From Paragorgia papillata (taxonomy: Eukaryota > Cnidaria > Anthozoa > Scleralcyonacea > Coralliidae), in contig JAWNZC010000354.1 of assembly GCA_035771165.1 (NCBI GenBank), positions 1,103,001 through 1,167,000 of the forward strand: DNA of 64,000 nucleotides. Reading direction: 5' to 3'. Position 1 is the stretch's first letter. Each line of letters starts with the position of its first letter. Of this stretch, positions 52,507 through 63,190 are shown in pieces. The notes beneath the pieces are model-generated. The model had not been told where the DNA came from and ran no database searches. It saw nothing but the letters and a program-made list of their open reading frames with translations. A program made the position numbers and the translations under genes.

Positions 52507-53312
52507 AGGTGTTTATATGGAGGCGAACCAGCCCAGGTACCCGAGCAAGCTCGCTTTGCCGGGATGATTTTTATAGTGTTTACATGAGAAGGGCCGGCTT
52601 GCTTGTTGTGCTAATGCGTGGATCAATTCTTCCTGTAACCATCCCCCCCGGGCAATACCCCGGGGATTTGTAATTTTTTATGAAGCTCATCGCAAATTCC
52701 CCACCCCTGGGACTTTGAAATTTGAAAATTCCCCACCCCGGGGCAAGACTGAAAAACTAATACAAGAACACATGAGTTTTAACATCAAACAAATGTACAA
52801 TTAAACACGTTTTAACATCAAATGTAAATTAACTTAAACAGTGGCTCATTTCTGTTGCTGCTTCCTTTGAGCTCTAGTTTTTTTCTCGCTTTTTCAGTAC
52901 CCCTGCATCGATTTTTGGCAACCTGAGAAATCTTTCAATGAATTCGTCGCCATTTTGAATATGAATACGCGCCCTATACCCCCGGGACAAAATTAATAAA
53001 ACAATTCCCCACCCCCGGGATTTGATTTCCTGCATTGTCCCCGGGGTTGCCCTGGGGGATGGTTACAGGAAGAATTGATTCATGCATAATTGCGTAATTT
53101 ATCAGTTCTGGTAAGACACGAAGTCTTATTGTTTTACATATGAACTGCACACGAACAAACAGAACTTGTGAATTGTTAATATGTCGAAAAAAGCTGATAA
53201 AAACAAAATTTGTCGCGTGTACAAAGGTTTTAGTTGCATCCCGGGTACATGGGGCAAAACCCAGCCAGATGTTGACCAGGCGAGCTAGCTCGGCTCTCAT
53301 ATAAACACACGA
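52507..53312. repeat. ~800-bp TIR element containing a nested element
   Basis: GAGGTGTTTATATGGAGGCG at the left and (reverse complement) CGTGTGTTTATATGAGAGCC at the right. Sub-terminal CCCGGGTAC and CCGGG motifs resemble 35042-35576. No clear target duplication. Confidence 0.55.
52623..53078. repeat. 456-bp nested foldback with perfect 25-bp ends
   Basis: TCAATTCTTCCTGTAACCAT and CCCCC at the left pair exactly with the right end. CCCCGGGG-type motifs recur inside. Confidence 0.7.
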
Positions 53313-53616
53313 TGAAAATTAACAAGAAATAATAGCACAAACACGGTCACGGCAAAGCGGGCGAGTCGTAGTCTAAACTTGGCCACCAATGTAAAACATT
53401 CGCAACCAGTCTTTATCCAATAAAAAATATTAAATAAATATCCAAACTGTTTATGTTCGGAAAAGCGAACTGAAATTGTTTATTATCAAGTTGATTAAAT
53501 ATCATTTCTTTATAAATTATTAATGAATTTAATACGTTTTTAGAATGTATTTAAGAGGTTATTAAAACGGTTTTTCAGATATCATAAATCATAATAGTAC
53601 TAAACATTAGTCATGT

Positions 53617-54660
53617 ATGAGATGCTGTTATAATCTGAAAAGTATTTCGGAGAACGCATTCAGTATGACTATGGTTGACAACGTTACCAACGCGGACACT
53701 CTAAACGCCTCGTATGGTTGCCGCAGCGTGTTTAGAATATATTATTGGAACTCCCCGGCGACAGGCTCTCATTTGTACACCAATATTTTTGTGATCGTCG
53801 TGAACACCCTATTCGCTTTGGTCGGAACAGTTGCGAACATTCTCATTATAACAGCTTATGCGAAAAACAAGAACTTACGGGTTTGGCCAAATGTACTTTT
53901 CGCTGTGCTTGCGGTTACTGATCTGATGGTGACCGGCCTGGGACAACCGTTGTACATTGTGTTCAAAATAAAGGAGATCTATGGTACTGACCGGTGTCTA
54001 TTGCTAACGTTGCTCGGTACTTTGACGAACATATGTTGTGGGTTGTCCTTAGTGACGACTTTCGTCATAAGCGTTCAGAGCTTTCTAACCCTAGCATATC
54101 CATACCGTTACCAGAATATGGTTTCCCCAGCTCGTGTGTCATTCGTACTCGTTAATGCATGGCTCGCGTTAATTCTCTTTCCCTTGTTTGCCGTCTTTAA
54201 CTTTATCGGACATAAAATAATTTTAATAGTTGACACCGTGTTTGTTTTTTCTTTGGTTGGGATTATCATTCTAATATGGAGTTGGATTCATCGGCTCACA
54301 AGTCGTCATCGAAACGCCATAACGGCTGTTCAAAGTCCTTCGAATTGGCTCCCCGAAGCTATGGGTCGTAAGAGATTTCGATCTACCATAACGTGTCACC
54401 TGATTGCTGGAAATGTGTTGGTCTGTTATCTTCCCGACGTTGCAATTGTTCTGTTCATCTGTCAGTCTCATGGGCTAAACAGCTTTGCTCTTCTGAAACT
54501 AATAACACCCTGGATTTCGACAGTTTTATATAGTAACTCTGTCCTGAACCCGTTGTTGTTGTTCTGGCGTAAACGAGATCTCAGACAGACAGTGAGAAGG
54601 CTTATCTTCAAAAACACTTTGGAAAATATAAACAGGAACACCGACAGTATGTTAAGCTAA
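53617..54660 (+). CDS. Rhodopsin-like GPCR 1 (degenerate DRY)
   Basis: Intronless, 347 residues; initiation at Met17 or Met19 is equally possible. Seven hydrophobic helices are visible: TM1 ~56-80 (LVGTVANILIITAY), TM2 ~93-115, TM3 ~127-152, TM4 ~173-195, TM5 ~199-222, TM6 ~258-281, TM7 ~293-316. It has N-glycosylation sites near the N-terminus (NVT, NAS) and Cys127 for the conserved disulfide. The TM3 end reads ISVQSFLTLAYPYRY, so Q154-S155 replaces the Asp-Arg pair seen in its neighbour. TM7 keeps SVLNPLLLF (NPxxF). The last two features suggest altered G-protein coupling. It shares LAYPY and SATG-type N-terminal sequence with GPCRs 2 and 3, so the three arose by tandem duplication. Ligand unknown. 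Confidence 0.85.
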   Translation: MRCCYNLKSISENAFSMTMVDNVTNADTLNASYGCRSVFRIYYWNSPATGSHLYTNIFVIVVNTLFALVGTVANILIITAYAKNKNLRVWPNVLFAVLAVTDLMVTGLGQPLYIVFKIKEIYGTDRCLLLTLLGTLTNICCGLSLVTTFVISVQSFLTLAYPYRYQNMVSPARVSFVLVNAWLALILFPLFAVFNFIGHKIILIVDTVFVFSLVGIIILIWSWIHRLTSRHRNAITAVQSPSNWLPEAMGRKRFRSTITCHLIAGNVLVCYLPDVAIVLFICQSHGLNSFALLKLITPWISTVLYSNSVLNPLLLFWRKRDLRQTVRRLIFKNTLENINRNTDSMLS

Positions 54661-54759
54661 AGAGGGTACTTTACACTTTGCTTCTGCATGCACGAGCAAC
54701 GTCAGTGTGTTAGGCTATATAGCGTATAAGCTGTGGGTTAGGTTAGCGTAAGTTAGCTG

Positions 54760-55370
54760 GGCGGTAAACATGCTAGTGGGTCGGGTTATCGATAAGCTAG
54801 GCATGGTAAACACACTAGTGGGTCAGGTTAGTGCATGTATAAGCTAGGCAGTAAACACACTAGTGTGTCGAGTTTGTGTATAAGCTAGGCAGTAAACACA
54901 CTAGTGAGTCAGATTAGATATATGCTAGGCAGTAAACATACTAGTGAGTCAGGTTAGCGTATAAGCTAGGCAGTAAACATACTAGTGAGTCAGGTTAGTG
55001 TATAAGCTAGGCGGTAAACACACTAGTGAGTTAGGTTAGTGTATAAGCTAGGCGGTAAACACACTAGTGAGTCAGGTTAGTGCATGTATAAGCTAGGCAG
55101 TAAACACACTAGTGAGTCAGGTTAGTGCATGTATAAGCTAGGCAGTAAACACACTAGTGAGTCAGGTTAGTGCATGTATAAGCTAGGCGGTAAACACACT
55201 AGTGAGTCAGGTTAGTGTATAAGCTAGGCAGTAAGCACACAAGTGGGTCAGGTTAGTGTATAAGCTAGGCGGTAAATACACTAGTGAGTCAAGTTAGCGT
55301 ATAAGCTAGGCGGTAAACACACTAGGTTAGTGTATATGCTAGGCGGTAAACACACTAGTCGGCATATATT
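54760..55370 (+). repeat. 37-46-bp minisatellite GCTAGGCAGTAAACACACTA
   Basis: About 14 units containing TATAAGCTAGGCGGTAAACA, CACTAGTGAGTCAGGTTAG and an optional GCATG insertion. Starts ~100 bp after the GPCR 1 stop codon. Confidence 0.95.
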
Positions 55371-55762
55371 ATCCCTTGGCGGTTAAATTAACTAATCCTG
55401 TAGGGTAAAACTGTAAAATGTTCTTCAAGAAAAGGCAAAACACGTTTATACTTCAAAGCTTTATCGACTGCATGTTGCAAAAATAAGTTCTAATTTTAGT
55501 AAGATTTGCATCGACACTTCGAATATACTGTATATCTATTAGAATTTTAAGAAATTATAGATTGCAGCTGCATGCATGATTTCGTGATATTTGAAAATCT
55601 TATATCTATCAAACGAAGATTCTGGAATATGTTTTGACATGCATCGTACTACTAGGATATTATAGTTTGAAAACTGTTTGTAAAAAGAGTTAGTGATAAT
55701 TGATTGTAACACTAATTTATATGTTATAATTATCTATTGGTATAATAGATAATTTTACATGA

Positions 55763-55965
55763 AAAAAACTGAATTAAGAGAAGTTACTGGCTCAAATTTA
55801 CTTGATTCGAAACTTACGGCAAAAGGCGTAAATTGTGACTTGTCGATATGTCACTCGCGAGCGTTACATACGAGAAATACGCCACTCGGTTCCCGGATGT
55901 AGTGAAATATGGATTCTACGAGTGTTTTAGTTGCTAGTAAAATACTCTTCTCCATATAATAAATT
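55763..55965. repeat. ~200-bp dispersed repeat, copy B
   Basis: Nearly identical to 16053-16250. The flank TTATATGG appears inverted downstream at ~55970, suggesting a terminal inverted repeat. Confidence 0.75.
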
Positions 55966-56330
55966 GATTTATTATATGGACATCGATGAAATACCAGGTT
56001 TTCTTTTGTTGCGAAAAAGTGATATCTCCACATGTGAAGATATAAATGATATCTTCACATGTGAAGATATCGATGGCGTCAGCACTAAGAATCCGCTTCG
56101 TAACTCTTTACTGTAGCGTAAACAAAATTGTATTCATTCTAAATTATTTACCTGTGCTACGCTTTGTTCTACAAACTACGGAAATTCTTGTGAAAAATGC
56201 TTTCAAAACTTATGGCTTATATGTTGTAATTTGTTGAGTATTTTGCAAATAGAAGTGTTATATAACCTTTGCTCCATTTTACGTATATTTTTTATAGTTT
56301 ATCGATATCAATATAATAAACAGAACATTA

Positions 56331-56464
56331 TATGGCCGTGCGGAGATACGAATTTTATTTTCTCGTGTTGTTTATATCTCTCACTCGTTCGCTTCGCTCA
56401 CTCGTGAAAGATATTGACAACACTCGAAAATAAAATTCGTATCTCCGCATGGCCATGTAATATC
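56331..56464. repeat. 134-bp foldback
   Basis: GGAGATACGAATTTTATTTT pairs with AAAATAAAATTCGTATCTCC. The loop holds CACTCGTTCGCTTCGCTCAC, like the element at 15763. Confidence 0.75.
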
Positions 56465-56875
56465 CTCTATTTATCCGTCGTATTAATACCACTCACTGTT
56501 GATCTTTTAAAGACAACTTTCTAATTAAACCTGTGTCAGTTAGGTCAGAGTAATCGACAGATGACACAACGCACTCCTTATTTATACCGTCTACCGAAAT
56601 GTCAAGTAGCCGCTATGTTGTTCTAAAGCAGACGGTCGAGGATAGTTAAAACTACGATTGATTAACTGATGAGTTCATACTTTCTTCATATACTGTATAT
56701 CAGTGGTTTGGTGTTCTTGTGTGTACTCTTTACGTATAGCATTCTTGGGAGCTCCTCAAGGTGTAAAGTTTGTCAAATTGACGTTTGAAACATCTCTTAT
56801 AAGCAACTCAGCGAATACGAGTTCTTTGCGAGGAAAGCTAATGAGAAATGAGTTAAGAAGTCTTGGTTTTTCCCA

Positions 56876-57895
56876 ATGGAAGGAAATCAGACAGAGGAAC
56901 AGTTCACCGGAAGCTTACGACAGTGCAACTACTACTATGTGACATATTATTCGAGCTCGTCTGCAACAGGCATGTATTTGTGCACCAACGTAGCATTAAT
57001 CACTATCAATACCGTCTTTTTCTTGTTCGGCTCCCTTGCAAACCTTTTGATCGTGCTCGCATCCGCTCGCAATAACCGTTTGAGAACGCTATCCAATATC
57101 CCTCTCGTGTCTTTGGCCTGCAGCGATCTGTTAGTCACTGCAATTGTTCTACCACTTTCCATCGCCAGAATGGTCAAAGAAATTCTCGGTAGTCATAATT
57201 GTATCCTGTCGTCTTTAACGAAACTCGCGACTTACTTTTGCTGTGGGGTTTCATTGTTAACCGTTACTTTTATCAGCTTGGATCGTTTCATTACTTTGGC
57301 TTATCCTTATAACTACTATAATATTCTAACCCGTACTCGTGTAAAGATCGTGGTGGTCGCGACTTGGCTGGTGACGTTAGCGTTTGCACTCGCTAACTGC
57401 CTCGGTCTTGTTCCGTACAAAATGTTGCTGTTGGTTGCGGCGAGTATTACAGTATTAAGTGTTCTCATCATGTTATCAGCATGGTGTTGGATATACCACG
57501 TACTTCGTCGCCACCGGAACAGTATTGCAGCTACCCAAAGACCTTCAGTTGTGATCGAGATGACCCCCAAGACAAATCCCCAACAGACTTACAGAACTAC
57601 AACGACCAGTTGCGTTATCGTCACCAGTCTTATCCTATGCTACCTCCCTTTGATTGTAATCCTTGTCTATTATATGACTGAACCGAGTAATTTCGTCGGC
57701 ATTTTTGTAGTAACGCCTTGGGCAGAGACTGTCGTGCTTGCTCGTTCCGTATTCAGTCCGTTGTATGTGCTATGGCGAAAAAGCGACTTCAAGGATGGCG
57801 CGAGAGAATTACTGTGTAGAGTCTGTTGTTGCGTGGAACGAAGTACAACGAGAGAGATTACAAACGTGATGGCGCAACAACACGATGATGCATGA
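56876..57895 (+). CDS. Rhodopsin-like GPCR 2
   Basis: Intronless, 339 residues, ATG in good context (CCAATGG). N4 is glycosylatable (NQT). Helices: TM1 ~38-62 (FFLFGSLANLLIVL), TM2 ~75-98 with SLACSDLLV, TM3 ~110-136, TM4 ~157-180, TM5 ~183-207, TM6 ~246-268, TM7 ~277-299. Cys109 fits the TM3 disulfide. TM3 ends SLDRFITLAYPYNY, a DRF variant of DRY. TM7 ends SVFSPLYVLW, so NPxxY is replaced by SPLYV. C-terminal Cys314 and Cys317-319 are possible palmitoylation sites. Receptors of this kind are expanded in cnidarians and coupling partners are mostly unknown (inference). About 2.2 kb downstream of GPCR 1 and 5.3 kb upstream of GPCR 3, same strand. Confidence 0.87.
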   Translation: MEGNQTEEQFTGSLRQCNYYYVTYYSSSSATGMYLCTNVALITINTVFFLFGSLANLLIVLASARNNRLRTLSNIPLVSLACSDLLVTAIVLPLSIARMVKEILGSHNCILSSLTKLATYFCCGVSLLTVTFISLDRFITLAYPYNYYNILTRTRVKIVVVATWLVTLAFALANCLGLVPYKMLLLVAASITVLSVLIMLSAWCWIYHVLRRHRNSIAATQRPSVVIEMTPKTNPQQTYRTTTTSCVIVTSLILCYLPLIVILVYYMTEPSNFVGIFVVTPWAETVVLARSVFSPLYVLWRKSDFKDGARELLCRVCCCVERSTTREITNVMAQQHDDA

Positions 57896-58065
57896 CAAGA
57901 TGATTGTTTATCAAGTTTACCTTTTTCGTTACAGCCTTTATTTTCGCAACCCTTTATTTAGCGGACTCAGTTGAGACCTGGTTTATAGGTGTCTGCTTAT
58001 AGGAGAGGTGCATGTCTCCTGGAAAGGGATTATAATTATATAGTGCTTTATAATGAGAAGTTAAG

Positions 58066-58353
58066 GTGCTGATACACGATGCGATTTTTCTTGCAACTTG
58101 CAACAAAATTACCCAAAAAAACAACTCGCAAGAAGTTGCAGGAAGGGTGTTACACGTTCAGCAACTTGCGAACTTTGTTGCAAGTTGCAGCAAAAAGTAG
58201 AACCCATCCAACTTTTCTTGCAACTTGCAACACGGCAAAAATAACAAAATCGCAAGTTGCTATGGGGTGTTACACAGTGCGATTTTTTTGCAACTTGCAA
58301 CATTCAGACATTTGTTGCAAGTTGCAAGAAAAATTGCATCGTGTAGCAGTAGC
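58066..58353. repeat. 288-bp MITE built from TTGCAACTTGCAA palindromes
   Basis: Ends GATACACGATGCGATTTTTC and (reverse complement) GCTACACGATGCAATTTTTC, with TTAAG on both sides (58061-58065, 58354-58358). Inside, CTTGCAACTTGCAACA and inverses occur about six times. Confidence 0.7.
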
Positions 58354-59362
58354 TTAAGACTTGCGTCTGCGAAGAAGGCTACCTCCCTTCATGTTTGTCT
58401 TATTTTATTAAACCGTAAAGGGGACCCATGGCAGTTAAAGAGTCCCATGACAGTTCTTTAATAATAATAATCAACAAATGAAATTTTGGTATTATTAATT
58501 GTTTTGTCACTGTCATGGTCACTCTTGTATGGTTTTATTACTTCTATTGGGCCATTTATGGCCTTCAAATGACCTTCTAACGCAATGCAATGAATAATAC
58601 GGTTGTAAGTTATAAACGTCATGAGAGTCTGACCCCAACACAAACGCTAATCACTAACGCAACAATTCGTGCATCTAGATATAACACAAACTTTTGTTAT
58701 AATTATAAAAGTAAATTTATTGTTAAACAATTCAGGTCGGGTGAGAACTACATATGAACGCACAAAGAAAAGTAGCCCGTCTAGCCGGGTTTGAACGCTC
58801 TATATCTTGCCCCAGCCAACAATGAATGTTGTTTTGGGCTATTATTTTATTGGCAAACACAATGATTGTGCGTCGCTGTAATCAGACACGTTATTTGCCT
58901 TCTTAGTTTTAATTTTATAGTAGGATAATTGATTAAATTTCGAAACCATGATCTGTTTAATTTTTGGACTTTACATGTTTTCCGACATGACGTTTACATG
59001 TTCCGTCAACAATGGACAGTGTTTACTCGTATGCCTATGTAATTACTGCCAATGTCAATATCATATATCCGGTCGACCTCGCTTGAACTGTTCTGACTAT
59101 TTTGCTGTCCGTTCTTTACGATTCGTCAGCAGCTGGTAGCTATTTTATTTTAGTCCTCTTTACAGCCGTCGTATATACATTGGCGTACATTTTACTCTTG
59201 GGGGAGAGGGGGAGGGGGCTACTGGCGTCTGCGTGGGAGGCTAGCGGCTGTTCTGTGAGGCAAGTAGTGTCGTCTTTGAGTTGGTCGATGAAATTGCGTT
59301 TTGGGCAGTGAACTCTAAAGAGACCGGAACGATACCTATAAAGTCTATTTTTGAAGCCACCA

Positions 59363-59620
59363 GGGAGCACGGGTGGCGTGTGCTGTTAGGGCGCTGCCTC
59401 ACCAAAAGTTAAGCCCGGTTAGACGTGGTTAGTACTTTGATGGGTAATGTGAGTAGAGTTGTAGTTGATCTCTCCTGTGCTTCGAGGGTTTTTCGCTGGG
59501 TTCTTCGGTTTTCCTCCCTCCGTAAAATCAACACTTACATCGTGGTAGTCATGTTGAATTGGGGCATTTCGCCCTGTTTGACCACCAGTTGCTATAGGCA
59601 ATAAAGTTATTAAACCTAAG
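59363..59620 (+). mobile_element. 5S-rRNA-derived SINE, copy 7 (internal deletion)
   Basis: GTTAAGCCCGGTTAGACGTG and GTTAGTACTTTGATGGGT then a deletion to the shared body. Tail GGGGCATTTCGCCCTGTTTG with GCAATAAAGTT. Confidence 0.75.
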
Positions 59621-59875
59621 CCCAGTTGGACGGGGTTATTACTTGGATGGGTGACCGTCTGGGAATAACCCCGTTCTCCAACTTGAATTTCATGTGAGTA
59701 GAGTTTAGTTGGTCTCTCCTGTGCTTCGAGGGTTTTTCGCAGAGTTCTGCGGTTTTCCTCCCTCCGTAAAATCAACACGTTAGGTCTTAGCTTATGTTGT
59801 GCACACTCAGATGATTGGGCGACCACATCATGTGCTTCCGACTTTAAATAAATCATTATTCGTTACTCATCATTA
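59621..59875 (+). mobile_element. 5S-rRNA-derived SINE, copy 8 (5'-truncated)
   Basis: Starts directly after copy 7 at AAGCCCAGTTGGACGGGG and continues through GTGACCGTCTGGGAATAA to an ATCATTATTC tail. It belongs to the copy 1/6 sub-type. Confidence 0.75.
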
Positions 59876-60289
59876 TTCATTATATCCTCTCACCTAGAAT
59901 TCAGGATTATCGTGAATTCTGAAGGAATTGAAACCCAAACTCCATGGCCCAAACCCTAATCCTATACCTCTAATCCTTAGCCTAAACTTAATCACAACCT
60001 CCCGGCAACCATAATCCTAATCACAACCCTACGATTCAGACGCGAATATTTATTACTCGGGTTACCTGTGGTAGACCGCTACTATTCATACTTCCGGTGA
60101 GTTGTTGACTGAGTGAGGCATGTTGTAAGTTCTTTGCTCTTTTTGCTTTTGGAGTTGGACAAAAAGTTGAACAACTTTGCCTTTTGATCAAGGTCTTCTT
60201 GCACCTCGTTGGTAGATTTCGAAATTGACTGACTGACTTTGTATGTAATTTATTTAACAGTGATGTGGCTGACAACTCCTTGATCGTAA

Positions 60290-60405
60290 ATATGTTCACC
60301 TGTGTGCACCACATTCACCCTTCGATTCAGGTTCCGCGCCAAGTGCACCGAGCCTGAACGAAGGATGAATATGGTGCATACTTCACACAAGTGAACGTGA
60401 CTTAA
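60290..60405. repeat. ~115-bp hairpin
   Basis: TTCACCTGTGTGCACCACATTC and CCTTCGATTCAGG on one side; CCTGAACGAAGGATGAATAT and GTGCATACTTCACACAAGTG on the other. Confidence 0.6.
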
Positions 60406-60821
60406 CAGTACGGCAGTACGTGCGTAGCCGGTAGCCTGACCCAGGCGTCTTGTTACACAAGATTACGGACCGTTACATAGGGACCGTTACCATAATTAAC
60501 GTTGACTCTTTTTCTCTTTCATTTATGAACTCAGTCTATATTTTATTTCTATTTTTATTTTTATTTCTAGTTTCCTTGTGCAATCTCTACTTCTGCTCGG
60601 TGGAAGGAGTGTGGTATTATCAGTGTAACTTACTATAGGTAAGTCACTCACTGTATGTCAGACACATGGCAGACGCCATCTTTCGGCTATGGTGGATTAA
60701 AATTGGCTTAGGTTTGACGATTAGATTTAAACGCATTGCATTGTGGTTGATACATTTTTCAACCACAATGCAATAGCTTGTATATTGCTTTAGTTTATCT
60801 GAGGTTAGTTTAGCTTGTTGT

Positions 60822-60950
60822 AAGGTTTGATATACTGCCGAAACAGAAAACGTAGGAGTCTAACGTTTCGAACGAATGCCCTTCGTACTCCTTACTATAT
60901 TTCGATTGTTGTTTCAACACTGCCTACGCAGCGTGCTACTTTTATTTCAC
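60822..60950. repeat. CGTTTCGAGCGAAGG-type element, copy 5 (truncated)
   Basis: GTAAGGTTTGATATACTGCC, TCTAACGTTTCGAACGAATG, then TTACTATATTTCGATTG and CTGCCTACGCAGCGTGC. Confidence 0.65.
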
Positions 60951-61089
60951 TGTTTAGCTTCGGTCTGCATGTAAAAATACCATATCAGATTTTCCAAGTA
61001 AGTAGTAAATTCAGTGGCCGGAAATTCTGTATTACGATAAAGTATAAAGATAAACCAATTTTTGTTACTTGTTTTTTTATATGGACATA

Positions 61090-61904
61090 TACAGGGTGTC
61101 CCAAAAAAAATTTCCCCCATCCGGTTTTGTACTGCATCTTCTTTAATTTGGGTACAAGAAGTACATTTTTATATCACGCCGAAAGCCCATCACTCCTTCT
61201 TTGTTGTCTGAAATTTTCAGAGCTAAATAGTTATCTACTCGCTTCCTGGAGTCGTTTAAAGAGGCAACATCAAAATTTGAACTTGTCCAAATTATGCAAA
61301 TTATCTATGCTACCTACAGATTTGGAAAAATACAGGGTGTCCCAAACGAATGTCGCCCATCCCGTTTTTGACCACAGCTTTGTTTGAGTGTGGAATACAA
61401 GTTTGAATACATATGCATGTGAAAACTGACCACAGGGGAATAAAGTTTGATTCCAAATGAAGCAATGCGGCATCAAATCATGTGGTGTTCCTTGGGGTAA
61501 TAACAATGCTCATGAGAGTTCCATGCACATGTTTGCCATGTAGGCAGAAGTGCACTTTACTTCATCCGTCTGGTTGGTCAACAATTCACTCCCGAGGAAA
61601 GAGCATTCATGGTACTTTCCTATCATGAAACAAGAAGCCCAACAAGGACAAGGGAAGCCTTTAGGAGAATATCTCCTAATCTTGACGTAGCATACGTAAT
61701 TTGGACAAGTTCAAATTTTGATGTTGCCTCTTTAAATGACTACAGGAAGCGAGTAGATAACTACTTAGCTCTGAAAATTTCAGACAACAAAGAAGGAGGG
61801 ATGGGCTTTCGGCGTGATAATAAAATTTACTTCTTGTACCATATTAATTAAAGAAGGTGCACCTCATAAATGGATGGGGAGCATTTTTTTTGGGACACCC
61901 TGTA
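61090..61904. mobile_element. Mariner-type foldback element, 815 bp
   Basis: Ends TACAGGGTGTCCCA/TGGGACACCCTGTA flanked by TA, as in Tc1/mariner-superfamily elements. Long arms (~210 bp) pair, e.g. GCCGAAAGCCCATCACTCC with its inverse at 61797. A second copy of the end, ATACAGGGTGTCCCAAACG, occurs internally at 61331, so a shorter element sits inside. Confidence 0.8.
61557..61851 (+). pseudogene. Transposase N-terminal helix-turn-helix fragment
   Basis: The frame reads QQFTPEERAFMVLSYHETRS, then REAFRRISPNLD. This resembles the DNA-binding HTH at the N-terminus of many mariner/IS630-related transposases. The catalytic domain is absent and the frame runs into the inverted-repeat arm. Non-functional remnant inside 61090-61904. 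Confidence 0.5.
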
Positions 61905-62393
61905 TATTTAATTCATTCACCTACGAAATTACAAGAATTTTTTTGATAAGTAATTTTCGATATTGTAATAAACAATATTGAAATTCAACCAACAGCTGTA
62001 GACATTTATACGTTGCATGGCCTTTTTTATGAATTCAATAGGCTTGTCTTTTTATTTAAATATCAGCAAGGTCTTTTCTAAAATTTTTCCAGCTGCTCTT
62101 TTTGCAATGTAAATCTCGTAGTGATTGGCTCTGATGGACGGCATACTCTTGACTTTGATTTTATTAGAAGTGGGGAAAACGTCTTGACCATGACGGTTAA
62201 GTTGTCGACATCCGTGTACACATATATCGACAATTAATAAGGTTATTTGTTGTACTGACAACCATATAGCAACATTGAAACTTTTTCAATTCTATTCTCG
62301 CTGCCGATAAACTAATTTCCTGCTAAAGACTTCTTTAATTAGATCCAGTTTAATTATTGATTGGCTCAGTATACAGAAATGGCTAATTTGTTG

Positions 62394-63130
62394 ATTTTTG
62401 GTCGCATTTTTTATGTAATATACTTGGTTTAAGCCTTAAGGCAAGTCTTCATGGATAGTTAAACTACTCTTCTTCTCAAAGTAGCTGTGATATTTTGTTA
62501 TAACTGGCTTAAATTTAAATCTGTACTGGTTGTACAATATACAAGGATTAAAAATCGTACTTTCTCGGAAACATTCGTTTAATACTACGAAACTGAGATG
62601 GCAACATTCAGAAATTTTGAAAAGCAAAAGAGCGAAAATTATACGTGAATGTCGATAATTGGTATTTAGTTGTGGAAATAGAATGAAATCTGACAGAATT
62701 CACAAAGAACTTTGTTAATTTGTTGACTTTTGGTCGCATTTTGATGTAAAACAGTTTATTTAAGCCTTAAAGCAAGCTGTGTTAGTGTAGTCTTATTCCT
62801 GCGGTGGCGAACAGTGAAAGCTCTTCATCTAAAACTAGCCGTGGGATGTTATTACAACTGGCTTGAATTTACACCTGTATTGGTTGTACAGTATACAAGG
62901 ACAAAATCGTACATCAAAAACATTCAATACAGTTTGGATTATAAGCCTTAAGGCAAGTGTTTAGTGTTCCTGCGGTGGCGAACAGTGAAAAGCGCTTCTG
63001 AAAACAGCCGTGAGATTTTGTTACAACTGACTTAGATTTACACCTGTATTGGTTGTACAGTATACGAGGACAAAATCCTACATTCAAAATATACTTTTGA
63101 TTAAACGAAACAGAAACGGTAAGTTTTAAA
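62394..63130 (+). repeat. Three diverged tandem copies of the GPCR 3 upstream region
   Basis: Copies begin near 62394, 62718 and 62935 and share TTTAAGCCTTAAGGCAAG, CCTGCGGTGGCGAACAGTG (copies 2-3), CTGTATTGGTTGTACAGTAT and ACAAGGACAAAATCGTAC. Possibly 5' UTR or promoter of GPCR 3 duplicated in steps. Confidence 0.75.
62617..62714 (+). pseudogene. Degenerate duplicate of the GPCR 3 start region
   Basis: AAAAGAGCGAAAATTATACG and GAAATCTGACAGAATTCACA match the segment that spans the GPCR 3 start at 63150-63228. The initiator is lost (GTGGAAATAG in place of ATGGGAATGG), and the match stops after ~14 codon equivalents. Confidence 0.65.
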
Positions 63131-63190
63131 ACTTTTGAGAACCAAAAGAGCGAGTATTATACGTCAAGGATCGAGAACTGGTGTATATTT

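Larger units (their letters stand above)
48929..53616. other. Gene-poor region upstream of the GPCR cluster
   Basis: No supported coding exon. 49180-49670 and 51064-53312 hold transposon copies. 49670-51060 and 51290-52465 look unique apart from a short CGTTCGTTCG run near 51545. Confidence 0.5.
54661..56875. other. Spacer between GPCR 1 and GPCR 2
   Basis: Contains a minisatellite and two repeats listed here; no gene seen in 55370-55760 or 56465-56875 other than probable GPCR 2 upstream sequence. Confidence 0.5.
57896..63190. other. Spacer between GPCR 2 and GPCR 3
   Basis: No intact gene. A MITE, two SINEs, a hairpin, a foldback, a mariner-type element and a duplicated GPCR 5' region fill most of it. 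A minus-strand ATG frame at 60036-60314 (92 codons) has no recognisable domain. 58360-59360 shows nothing notable. Confidence 0.5.
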
